DNA from: Nostoc sp. XA010
Lineage (GTDB): Bacteria; Cyanobacteriota; Cyanobacteriia; Cyanobacteriales; Nostocaceae
Assembly (NCBI RefSeq): GCF_020829625.1
Contig: NZ_JAIVFX010000028.1
Span: 1-64,000 of the forward strand
Direction: 5' to 3'
DNA: 64,000 bases
The position numbers and the translations under genes are program-made. This document shows, one piece after another, positions 7,998-16,456 of this stretch (its first letter is position 1; every line of letters starts with the position of its first letter). Under the pieces are notes generated by a model, which was not told where the DNA came from, searched no databases, and saw only the letters and a program-made list of their open reading frames with translations.

Positions 7998-10241
7998 TTA
8001 AAGGGGGAATTTGATGGTGAAGGTGGTTTGACCGGCTTCACTCTGCACATAAATTGAGCCGCCTAAATGTCTGACCATTTTCTGCACTAATGCCAATTCC
8101 AGCCCAGTGCCGCTATGTTTCCAAGGATCATGTTTGGAAAGGTGATAGAAAGGCTCAAATATGCGTGACAGTTCGTTGCTGGTAAGCTTTAGTCCCGAAT
8201 TGCTAATATTAAGCTCTACTGCGTCCGTTATCAGGTGAGCAGAGACTGTGATAGACTCACCTGCCGGGGTATATTTGCAGAGATGGTTGAGTAGTTCGGT
8301 TATAATCCTCTCCATATCTGTGATATCTGTCTCTAAAAGCGGGAGTGCGGGATCAACACTCAGGTTTAACTGCTGTCGCTGGCAACTGCTAAGGTCTCGA
8401 AAAGACTCGACAATGGGGTTAAGCCAGCTTTGTAAGTCAATGGCAATCAAAGTTGGGGGATCGGGTTCGGCTTCTAGATATGTGAGTGTGAGTAGGTCGT
8501 TAATTAACTTGCTTTCTCGCGCACACTCGTTATGCAGAATCTGCAAGAGTTGTGGAACTATTTCTATATCTAATATTTCTGCTGGTGTGAGGACACTTTC
8601 GAGGGTTTGGACTGCAAGGCTGATGCTAGTTATTGGTGTCCGCAGTTCTTGGGACAGGTTTCTGAGAAATTGGTTTTTGAGCCGATCGCAATTTTCTAAT
8701 TCTTTGACCTGTGCCTGGTTTTGTTGGTAAAGCTGGGCTTGACGAATGGCGATCGCACATTCATTTGCTACCTGCTGCACTAACTCGACTTCAAATTCAT
8801 CAAATGCCTCTTGTGATGGTCTTGTCAACCAAATGTTTCCCAAAATCCCTTGAGTATCGAAAATTGGACAAGCCATCTGGGACATAACCAATAGCTTTGG
8901 TTGCCATCCCGGCGCAATTTCCAAAAATTGCAAAGGTTGTTTTTGCAACAGTGACTGATAAACTTCAAGACGGTCTGCAATCTGTTTAGTCAATCCTTGA
9001 CACTGGGGTAAGTTAGTGGTGTACTCGTAGGCAATACTAACCAGAGTTTGACAGGTGCTATAGAGTTCGATTTGGCAACGATCAAGGTTCAGTAGCTCTG
9101 CTAATTCCTGGGTGAGTGTCTGCAATACCTGAGTTTCATCGAGACTATCGCGGATTTGTTCTGTCATGCGTCGCACCAAGGCTTCAAAGTTTCGCACTTG
9201 CTGCAACTGATTTTTGTGCTTCTGTTTTTGCAACTGCAACTTTGCTTTGAGATCCTTAATTTGCTGACGAAGTTCTGCCTGCTCAACAGCAATGCCGATT
9301 TGAGTTGCCAACTGTTTGAGTAAGTCCGTTTCTGTTTGCTGCCATTGACGCGATTGGTTGCAATGCTGGGCAATCAATAGCCCCCACATATCTTGCTCTT
9401 TGAAAATCCGCACGACTAGATTGGCTCTCACCTGCAAAGATGCCAGAAAATCTATATGGCAAGGATGCAACCCAGCTGCATAAATATCTTCGACAACTTG
9501 AATGCAACCTCGCCCGTAGTGTTCTTGATGTTTGCCACTGAAGCAGGGATCGGTGATGTTTTTTCCCAACAGGGGATCAGTCACAGTTGACTCGGCAATA
9601 ATTATCCCACTGCCATCAGCCTCGAAGCGATAAATTAGGACGTGATCGCAATTCAAAAACTGCCGCAGTTCAATTGTTGTCTGATGCAGAATTGTCTCTA
9701 ATTCGACAGATTGATGAATTCGTCCTGCGATCGCTTCTAGCAGTTGTTCCCGTTCAACCTGGAGTCCAACTGCCTGTTCTGCTTGCTTCACAGGAGTAAT
9801 ATTGCTACTAGTACCAATCAGTCGATAAATCCTGGAGTTAGCATCCCTTAGCGGCGTGAGAGTCGTACTCCACCAAGTCTGAACCCCCTGGAATTGCAAA
9901 CATTGTTCGTAAGAAATAGTTTTGCCGAATAGCACACACTCAGCATAATGCTGACGCACCTTAGCAGCATCGTTGGGGGAGAGAATATCCTCTGGTTTTT
10001 TGCCCCGGAGATCATCTGAACGAATGCCTATCCACTGCTCATGAGTGGGATTAAGTGCCACATATCGAAAATCTCCGTCCTCCAGAACATCAACTACAAA
10101 TATTGATGCTTGCACAGAATCATACATGCTCAGTAGAAATTGCTCACTACTACTTTTATCATCTACTTCTGTGCCGAAGAGAATCTGAGGTGGTGATAAT
10201 TTTGTCAACTCCATAGTTGATTCCGTTGGATTTATATTCAT
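7998..10241 (-). CDS. PAS-GAF-GAF histidine-kinase-like sensor lacking the phospho-histidine
   Basis: This 747-residue soluble sensor has a PAS domain (residues 40-150), a phytochrome-related GAF domain (about 175-325), a coiled coil, a second GAF domain (355-505), a HisKA-like segment (515-590) and a HATPase-like domain (640-747). The first GAF domain carries DPCF at 231-234 and PCHIDF with Cys261, the two cysteines of DXCF cyanobacteriochromes, so it may bind a bilin and sense light. The H-box reads SQELRTP, with Gln531 where kinases have histidine. The ATP-binding boxes are also altered (ELLNHLCKYTP, ISNSGLKL, GTGLELAL). It may be a pseudokinase that signals by protein contact, or a decaying gene with an intact frame. 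No response regulator gene adjoins it. It lies right next to the tRNA-Lys element but outside it. Confidence 0.85.
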   Translation of the reverse strand: MNINPTESTMELTKLSPPQILFGTEVDDKSSSEQFLLSMYDSVQASIFVVDVLEDGDFRYVALNPTHEQWIGIRSDDLRGKKPEDILSPNDAAKVRQHYAECVLFGKTISYEQCLQFQGVQTWWSTTLTPLRDANSRIYRLIGTSSNITPVKQAEQAVGLQVEREQLLEAIAGRIHQSVELETILHQTTIELRQFLNCDHVLIYRFEADGSGIIIAESTVTDPLLGKNITDPCFSGKHQEHYGRGCIQVVEDIYAAGLHPCHIDFLASLQVRANLVVRIFKEQDMWGLLIAQHCNQSRQWQQTETDLLKQLATQIGIAVEQAELRQQIKDLKAKLQLQKQKHKNQLQQVRNFEALVRRMTEQIRDSLDETQVLQTLTQELAELLNLDRCQIELYSTCQTLVSIAYEYTTNLPQCQGLTKQIADRLEVYQSLLQKQPLQFLEIAPGWQPKLLVMSQMACPIFDTQGILGNIWLTRPSQEAFDEFEVELVQQVANECAIAIRQAQLYQQNQAQVKELENCDRLKNQFLRNLSQELRTPITSISLAVQTLESVLTPAEILDIEIVPQLLQILHNECARESKLINDLLTLTYLEAEPDPPTLIAIDLQSWLNPIVESFRDLSSCQRQQLNLSVDPALPLLETDITDMERIITELLNHLCKYTPAGESITVSAHLITDAVELNISNSGLKLTSNELSRIFEPFYHLSKHDPWKHSGTGLELALVQKMVRHLGGSIYVQSEAGQTTFTIKFPL

Positions 10242-10581
10242 GCGAGAGTCCCTGTCTGGTATTACTGACTCTTCTAGGCGCTCTCTTGTCGTTACGCTTG
10301 TAGTAGATGCACTTTAGCGCCTATAGCAAAGTATTGTCAGCTGTTGCTCATCGAAATTTGAATCTTTCTCTACTTCTTGTCAGAAATCTAGGAAAGCTAA
10401 TAAAAGTCAGCTTAACAAATCCTGCTTTTTGAAGGCGAAAAGACATTTGCAGGTTAGGGCAAACTTATTGAAGTTGATTTTTAACAGTTTTTCAAGATTG
10501 TTGCATGTACTTAAGTGCAAACCTCAGTATACATGAATTAGATTTATAATTCTTAATATAAAGAATAAGGAGTGGCAGAAC
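10242..10581. other. Intergenic region upstream of the sensor gene
   Basis: These 340 bases separate two minus-strand genes and should hold the promoter of the sensor gene. I see no gene, tRNA or terminator. Low GC, with an AT-rich stretch near 10,540. Confidence 0.4.
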
Positions 10582-11145
10582 TCACAATCGCAATTTATGA
10601 GCATTCATTCCGGTGAGAATACCAACTAGCAGCCAAGTAATAGCTAATCCCATGACTTCGCCTAAGAATAACTGCATCAGGCGGTGTAAAATCATCCCAA
10701 CAGCAGAACCCACGGGGACAGCAACAGCCCAACTTGCCGAAGAGACAAATATCCATCGCCACGGCATAGGCTGGGGAATTGCTAATGATTGTGCCAATCC
10801 AATCCCCAAGCCGCCAAGCGCCCCATAAACCGCCCCAGACAGGATTCTCACTGGGAAAATCTGAGTGCTAGGTACTATCCAACCCACCGCACCAATACCG
10901 ATCGCAGTGATGATACTCCAACCCAAAAGACTTGACAAAATCCACCTGATACAATATATGGGTTCTTTGAGAAGACAACCTTGAGGAAGTGCGATTGCAA
11001 ATCCGCCGATAGCCGCCTCTACTACCCCAATATCTGGTTTATCGCCGACTTCGATAAACAATAAACTCAATAAAAAACCGCCAAAAGTAGCGAAAGTCCA
11101 CAGAAATATAAAGCTAAGTCTAGTATTTTCTGGCGCGAATGGCAT
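10582..11145 (-). CDS. Small multi-pass membrane protein, unknown
   Basis: The 187-residue product has about five hydrophobic segments rich in glycine and alanine (for example AIGIGAVGWIVPSTQ and GALGGLGIGLAQSLA). No family was recognised; it resembles short cyanobacterial membrane proteins found near peptidoglycan or polysaccharide genes. Its ATG overlaps the TAA of the upstream hydrolase gene (TAATG), so the two genes are almost certainly co-transcribed and translationally coupled. The product may therefore serve with the hydrolase in the envelope. Confidence 0.65.
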   Translation of the reverse strand: MPFAPENTRLSFIFLWTFATFGGFLLSLLFIEVGDKPDIGVVEAAIGGFAIALPQGCLLKEPIYCIRWILSSLLGWSIITAIGIGAVGWIVPSTQIFPVRILSGAVYGALGGLGIGLAQSLAIPQPMPWRWIFVSSASWAVAVPVGSAVGMILHRLMQLFLGEVMGLAITWLLVGILTGMNAHKLRL

Positions 11146-12392
11146 TAAAGTTTCTTTGGTTTTAATAATCTGACAGTTTTAGCATTAAACAGATCAAAAA
11201 AAGCTTTGCGTCGCTGTTGGGGTGATTCGGGTACGATGTAACCCCAGAGACTCTCCCAGTAAAAAAAGGAGATCCCATCAAAATTGCGATCGCGCACCAC
11301 CTGAACTTGTTCTCTAATTTGTGCCATTTTGACAGGATTACGCACCGTTCCCGTTGATATCCCAATACCTACAGGTATTAGACTTTGAGCCAATTTTATC
11401 GATGATTGTTCCAGTTGAGCGATAAAAGAGTTTTTGTCATTTCGATATACCTGCAAAATTAACTCATTAACCAAACCTTTTTTTACCCAATTTTCCCAGT
11501 CTTGCAAATAGTATTTGTAGGCAAAAGCTTGATAGTTAGGAGACAGAGATATTTTAACGTTGGGTTTAACAGCCTTCACAGCTTGATAGATTTCTGCCAT
11601 AAAATCAGTAATTTTGTCTGCCCGCCAACGCATCCACTCTGGGTTAAAAGGATCAGTTGGGGGACTTTTGCCTTGATGCTCTTGCTGGTAGAGTTCAATA
11701 GTGAAGCGATCGTAGCCAAACTGTACTGGCATCCCAAAATGATCGTCAAGTTGAATACCATCCACATCGTAATCCCTGACTACTTCTAAAATTAGCGATT
11801 GGATAAACTCTTGCACTTGCGGATGTAAGGGATTTAACCAGGCCACCTTACTAACCAAAACATTATCAATTTCTTCCGGTGGGGCATCTTGGGTAGACTT
11901 TATACCTTCTTGCCCAATTGTCAACCAGTCGGGATAACGCCTTGCTAATTGTGAATAATGCGGCGTCATAAACCCGTATTCAAACCAGGGGATCACTCTT
12001 AAATCTTTATTTTTCGCAAGTGTTACTATTTTTGCTAAAACATCCTGTCCACCGTGCATGAAGTTGAGCAAAGGTTGAGTTTCCGAACCTGTAGTCATTT
12101 TAGCTATAGCACTCTTATAAAAAGTATTTCCTCGATTCCAAACTACAGGATAAATTGTATTAAACTTGAGAGTCGATAATTGGTTTATAGCACGGTTAAT
12201 ACCCCAAGGAACAAATAGTACACCGCTAGCAACATTAGTGAGCCAAACACCGCGAATTTCTGTAGTTAAAGGATTTATATTTTGGGAATAAACTGGCAGT
12301 GAAGAAACTGAAGAGAGCGAAAAAACTGTTAAGGTGGCTACTAATCCCAAACACAGTAAATAAGAAATACAACGGCGAGCAACCCGATTCAT
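11145..12392 (-). CDS. Secreted glycoside hydrolase-like protein (GHL10/DUF187)
   Basis: This 415-residue protein begins with a signal peptide (hydrophobic residues about 9-30, cleavage near VYSQ) and then matches the DUF187/GHL10 family: EIRGVWLTNV at the domain start, FNTIYPVVWNRG, DVDGIQLDDHFG and ISLSPNYQAF. Related proteins such as YddW are (beta/alpha)8 barrels thought to act on peptidoglycan or other envelope glycans. The acidic residues in QLDDHFG are the likely catalytic site. It is the first gene of a two-gene unit with the membrane protein at 10582. A short inverted repeat lies upstream. Confidence 0.8.
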   Translation of the reverse strand: MNRVARRCISYLLCLGLVATLTVFSLSSVSSLPVYSQNINPLTTEIRGVWLTNVASGVLFVPWGINRAINQLSTLKFNTIYPVVWNRGNTFYKSAIAKMTTGSETQPLLNFMHGGQDVLAKIVTLAKNKDLRVIPWFEYGFMTPHYSQLARRYPDWLTIGQEGIKSTQDAPPEEIDNVLVSKVAWLNPLHPQVQEFIQSLILEVVRDYDVDGIQLDDHFGMPVQFGYDRFTIELYQQEHQGKSPPTDPFNPEWMRWRADKITDFMAEIYQAVKAVKPNVKISLSPNYQAFAYKYYLQDWENWVKKGLVNELILQVYRNDKNSFIAQLEQSSIKLAQSLIPVGIGISTGTVRNPVKMAQIREQVQVVRDRNFDGISFFYWESLWGYIVPESPQQRRKAFFDLFNAKTVRLLKPKKL

Positions 12393-12480
12393 TTGTAAGC
12401 GTGACCTAGTGCGATCGGAATATATATAACTACAAAATAAAGTTGTAATCCTCCGGATGATGTAAAGAAATGATGATTCA

Positions 12481-12607
12481 GAATTCAGGAGTTAGAGGTC
12501 AGAATAGTTGAAATAATACGGAGCCAATTTTGGTCATGAATCTACTTAACAATACCAAAACCTGATAAATTATGACTCCTAACTCCTAACTCCTAACTCC
12601 TGAATTC
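12481..12607. repeat. Inverted-repeat element with AACTCCT tandem repeat
   Basis: GAATTCAGGAGTTAG at 12481-12495 is exactly complementary to CTAACTCCTGAATTC at 12593-12607. The right half contains AACTCCT repeated with period 7. The 127-bp unit has no gene. A diverged relative lies at 53053-53171. It fills the gap between the hydrolase and glcD genes. Confidence 0.6.
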
Positions 12608-12614
12608 TTTCTCC

Positions 12615-14087
12615 TTAAAATCTTTCCACACCTTCAAATTGCTTGAGTGCCGATGCATTTGCTGCTTCACCACAAGTTCTTGGTGTAGGGAATATCTTTT
12701 CAGGATTTGCTAACCCTTTAGGATTAAAAACTTGCCGCACCCATTGCATAGTTTCTAAATCAACTTGGCTAAACATCTGTGGCATATAGCACTTTTTCTC
12801 TGCACCAATGCCATGTTCACCCGAAATACTACCACCAACTTGCACACAAAGTTTAAGAATTTTACCACCCATTTCTTCTACTTGCTCTAATGCTCCATGC
12901 ACAGAATTATCATAAAGAATTAGCGGATGAAGATTGCCATCGCCAGCATGAAATACATTAGCAACCCGATAACCGTATTGTTCACTTAATGTCTTAATCT
13001 CGTGCAAAACATAAGGCAACTGAGTCCGAGGAATTACACCATCTTGTACATAATAATCTGGGCTTAAATGTCCAGCCGCAGCAAAAGCTGCTTTGCGTCC
13101 TTTCCATAATTTCAATCTGGTTTCTGGGTCAGTAGCAGAAGTAACATTTCGTGCCCCATTCTTTTTACAAATTTCAGTAACTCGCTGCTTATTTCCTGCA
13201 ACTTCTACTTCTAAACCGTCAATTTCTATTAGCAAAATGGCAGTAGCATCGCGGGGATAACAATTAGTTGCTACAACATCTTCAACAGCATTGATGCTGA
13301 AGTTATCCATCATTTCCATACCACCAGGAATAATCCCGGCGCTGATGATATCAGAAACAGTTGCTCCCGCATCTTCAATGCTAGTAAAATCTGCCAACAG
13401 CACACAAATTGATTCTGCACTTTTGAGAATTCGCAAAGTAATTTCTGTAGCAATTCCTAAAGTACCTTCGGAACCAACAAAAACACCTGTTAGATCATAA
13501 CCAGGCATTTCTGGAATTTGTCCGCCTATATCGATAATTTCCCCTTCTGGCGTAACAATTTTTAATCCCAAAACGTGGTTAGTAGTAACACCGTATTTGA
13601 GACAATGTACACCACCAGAGTTTTCCGCAATATTGCCCCCAATAGAGCAGATAATTTGGCTGGAAGGATCAGGAGCGTAGTAAAAACCAGCACCACTAAC
13701 AGCCTGCGTTACCCAACTATTAATCACCCCTGGTTGGACAACTGTCCGTTGATTTTCCAAATCAATGCTGAGGATTTGCCGCATTAAGGAAGTGACAATT
13801 AAAACAGAATCTTTGACTGGCAAAGCGCCGCCAGATAGACCAGTGCCAGAGCCGCGTGCTATGAAGGGTATAGAGTATTGGTTGCATATTTTCACAATTT
13901 GGGCAACTTGTTCTGTAGTTCTAGGTAACACCACCACAGCCGGACGTTGGCGATAACCAGTTAAACCATCGCATTCATAGGTAATGAGTTCTTCGCGGCG
14001 TTGCACTACACCATTTTTGCCAAGCACAGCCTCGAATGCTTTGAGAATGGGTTTCCAGTTGCGTTGTTTTTTATCTTGGGTAAGCAT
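12615..14087 (-). CDS. glcD: Glycolate oxidase/dehydrogenase subunit GlcD (FAD-linked)
   Basis: The 490-residue protein is a full-length FAD-binding oxidase of the GlcD/D-lactate dehydrogenase type. The PCMH-type FAD site reads VLPRTTEQVAQIV and ARGSGTGLSGGALP (residues about 53-90), followed by GGNIAENSGG and VGSEGTLGIATE. The C-terminal domain has the conserved GDGNLHPLI and SGEHGIGAEK. In cyanobacteria this enzyme oxidises glycolate from photorespiration to glyoxylate. No glcE or glcF gene is next to it. The start is the ATG at 14087; the N-terminus matches the usual length. Confidence 0.9.
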   Translation of the reverse strand: MLTQDKKQRNWKPILKAFEAVLGKNGVVQRREELITYECDGLTGYRQRPAVVVLPRTTEQVAQIVKICNQYSIPFIARGSGTGLSGGALPVKDSVLIVTSLMRQILSIDLENQRTVVQPGVINSWVTQAVSGAGFYYAPDPSSQIICSIGGNIAENSGGVHCLKYGVTTNHVLGLKIVTPEGEIIDIGGQIPEMPGYDLTGVFVGSEGTLGIATEITLRILKSAESICVLLADFTSIEDAGATVSDIISAGIIPGGMEMMDNFSINAVEDVVATNCYPRDATAILLIEIDGLEVEVAGNKQRVTEICKKNGARNVTSATDPETRLKLWKGRKAAFAAAGHLSPDYYVQDGVIPRTQLPYVLHEIKTLSEQYGYRVANVFHAGDGNLHPLILYDNSVHGALEQVEEMGGKILKLCVQVGGSISGEHGIGAEKKCYMPQMFSQVDLETMQWVRQVFNPKGLANPEKIFPTPRTCGEAANASALKQFEGVERF

Positions 14088-14274
14088 AGTTTTTTAAAGT
14101 TCAAGGTAGATGTTGCAGGCTGGTTAGTATAGCTGTAATTACTATTGTTGCAAGAATAGCAGTCAAAAGTGAGTAAAAGCGATCGCATGATTAGGCTGAG
14201 ATTGCGATCGCATGATTTAACTATAGATAGAGTATAGGTTCTCCATTTCATCCAAGAATACCAATTTGTCTGGC

Positions 14275-14489
14275 TTATTTATCTCTCCAATATCCTTTTA
14301 CTTTAGTTCCATCCTTACGACGATAACCTTCGATATATATTTTACCGCTAGAGTTACTTAATGAATTACTACCCCAAAAGTTTGTATTGTTTTGCTGTTG
14401 GTTTACTTGTTTAATTCCCTCTCTTCTTGGTTACTCTCTTCTGGGATGTTCTTCTTTTTGTCTATATTGCCAGAACCTCTATCTTTCAT
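14275..14489 (-). pseudogene. Small GYRRKDGT-type protein gene, frameshifted
   Basis: From the ATG at 14489 the frame encodes MKDRGSGNIDKKK and an acidic stretch up to a stop. The next frame then continues with NFWGSNSLSNSSGK, IYIEGYRRKDGTKVKGYW and RDK before TAA. The KDGT(x)VKGYWR ending is seen in short secreted or surface proteins of bacteria. The two parts fit together as one small gene of about 70 codons with a single frameshift in the region 14,405-14,430. It has not been matched to a named family. Confidence 0.45.
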
Positions 14490-14552
14490 TAATCAACTAA
14501 CCTAGAAAATCAATTAACCTAGAAATAAAGCTCTCAAATACTCGATAAAATT

Positions 14553-15257
14553 ATGGTTCAGGAAGTTTTAATCAATGATGATGATTACTATGTGCCAGAT
14601 GCCAACCAGTTAATGACTGAAAATGACACTTTAGATAATTTTGCTACTTCCAAACAGAAACGCCTTTTAATTGGCTCTCTTTACAGTAGTCTACAGCAGC
14701 AGACTTTTTTAGCAGCAGCTAATATCGGTATTTACCATACAGACGGACAACCCGCAATTGTACCCGACGTTTTTCTCAGCTTAGATGTGCAAGTACCTCA
14801 AAATTGGTGGGAAAAACAAAATCGCTGTTATATGGTTTGGCGTTTTGGCAAACCTCCAGAAGTCGTAATTGAAATTGTCTCTAATATAGAAGGTGATGAA
14901 CTGGGCAAAAAACTGAAAATTTATGAACAAATGCGGGCGAGTTACTACATCGTATATGATCAGAATCAGCAATTAGGAGAAAAAGTCCTGCGCTTTTATG
15001 AATTTAGAGGAAGGCGCTACTTTGAAACTTCCGAAAATTAGTTAGAACAAGTTGGTTTAGGCGTAACTTTGTGGGAAGGTAAATTTGAAGACAGACAAGA
15101 TACTTGGTTACGCTGGTGCTACCAAGATGGTAATGTTTTATCGACTGGAGATGAACGCGCTGAACAGGAACGACAACGTGCCGAACAAGCAGAACAACGC
15201 ACCCAATTGCTAGCAGATAGGCTACGGGCTATGGGCGTAGACCCCGACGCTCTTTAG
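14553..15257 (+). pseudogene. Uma2-family (DUF820) endonuclease gene with in-frame stop
   Basis: The frame from 14553 encodes a Uma2/DUF820 protein, a PD-(D/E)XK nuclease-like family greatly expanded in cyanobacteria: VPDVFLSLDVQ, PPEVVIEIVSN and KLKIYEQMRASYYIVYD are diagnostic. A TAG at 15039-15041 stops it after FETSEN. Without any frame change the sequence goes on with VGLGVTLWEGKF, WLRWCYQDG and the usual coiled-coil tail (AEQERQRAEQAEQR, then LRAMGVDPDAL) to the stop at 15257. A TGG-to-TAG change is the simplest cause. The first 162 residues may still be made, because they include most of the nuclease core. Confidence 0.8.
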
Positions 15258-15314
15258 GACACGCACTGTAAAGACGCAAAGATTTTTTGCGTCTTTGCAT
15301 GAGCAAAAAAAATC

Positions 15315-16220
15315 TCACAAACTTATGCAACTTATAAACTCATTTATCCTATGCCAAACCTTCTCTAATAAATTAGGATCATCTGCATCAAACCATTCAA
15401 TTTGGGGATAGGCTCGAAACCAAGTGCGTTGTCGTTTGGCAAATTGTCGCGTATGCAAAATTGTTAATTCTTTCGCTTCATCTAAGGAAATATCCCCAGC
15501 CAAATATTGCTTGATTTCTTGATAGCCCAAAGTATTCAACAAAGACAAATCAACGCCATATTTTTGACAAAGATACTCCACTTCAGCAACCAAACCATTT
15601 GCTATCATTTTCTCAGTACGCTGTTGAATACGAGTAAGCAACTTTTCAACATCGCAATCTAAACCAATTTGCAAAATCGGATAATTGGGTGGATTCTCCC
15701 CTTGTTGTTCTGAAATTGGATTTCCAGTAACATAATATACCTCTAATGCTCTTAAAGTTCGCAGTAAATCATTGCCATGAATCTTTTGTGCTGCAACGGG
15801 GTCAACTTGTTGTAACATTGCGTAGAGTTGTGATTGACCGAGAGATTCAAGCTGCGATCGCAATTCCATCTGTGGTGCAACTCTCGGAATTTTCATCCCT
15901 TGGACAATGGAACGGATATATAAACCAGTGCCACCAACTAGAAACAGTGGTGTAACACCAACAGAAGCAATTAAGGCTTGTGTTTGCTCCTGATAGTCTG
16001 CTACTGTCATGATATCTGCTGGATTGCAGATATCTATTAAATAATGCGGCACCAATTTTTGTTCAGCCACAGTTGGTTTCGCCGTCCCAATATCAAACTC
16101 ACGGTAAACTTGACGAGAATCAGCACTGAGAATTACAGAACCCAACCGCATCGCCAAAGCCAAAGCTAAACCAGATTTACCCGTTGCCGTCGCTCCACAA
16201 ATCACAATTAATTTAGTCAT
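15315..16220 (-). CDS. miaA: tRNA dimethylallyltransferase MiaA
   Basis: This 301-residue enzyme adds an isopentenyl group to A37 of tRNAs reading UNN codons. The P-loop GATATGKS is near the N-terminus, followed by SADSRQVYREFDIGTAKP, the family signature. LVGGTGLYIRSIVQG and the C-terminal HTRQFAKRQRTWFR complete it. Length is normal. It is divergent from gyrB, with about 235 bases between, which should hold both promoters. Confidence 0.95.
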   Translation of the reverse strand: MTKLIVICGATATGKSGLALALAMRLGSVILSADSRQVYREFDIGTAKPTVAEQKLVPHYLIDICNPADIMTVADYQEQTQALIASVGVTPLFLVGGTGLYIRSIVQGMKIPRVAPQMELRSQLESLGQSQLYAMLQQVDPVAAQKIHGNDLLRTLRALEVYYVTGNPISEQQGENPPNYPILQIGLDCDVEKLLTRIQQRTEKMIANGLVAEVEYLCQKYGVDLSLLNTLGYQEIKQYLAGDISLDEAKELTILHTRQFAKRQRTWFRAYPQIEWFDADDPNLLEKVWHRINEFISCISL

Positions 16221-16456
16221 TAGTCATCAGTCATTTGTCATTAGTTATTAAACTATTCTCCCCCTGCAACGCCAGCCTCCCCTGCTCCCCTTGCTCCCCT
16301 TCCCCTGCCCCTCTTCCACGGTAGTGCAACCCCAGTATAAACTTCTCTAGAAAATGCCCTACAGACGCCAGCAAGGCTTTTGTGTTACAATTTTGGAGTG
16401 TTTTTGCTTTTATTTGCCTTTAGGCGATTTCAACCCCACGCATCAGGAGAGTTTAC

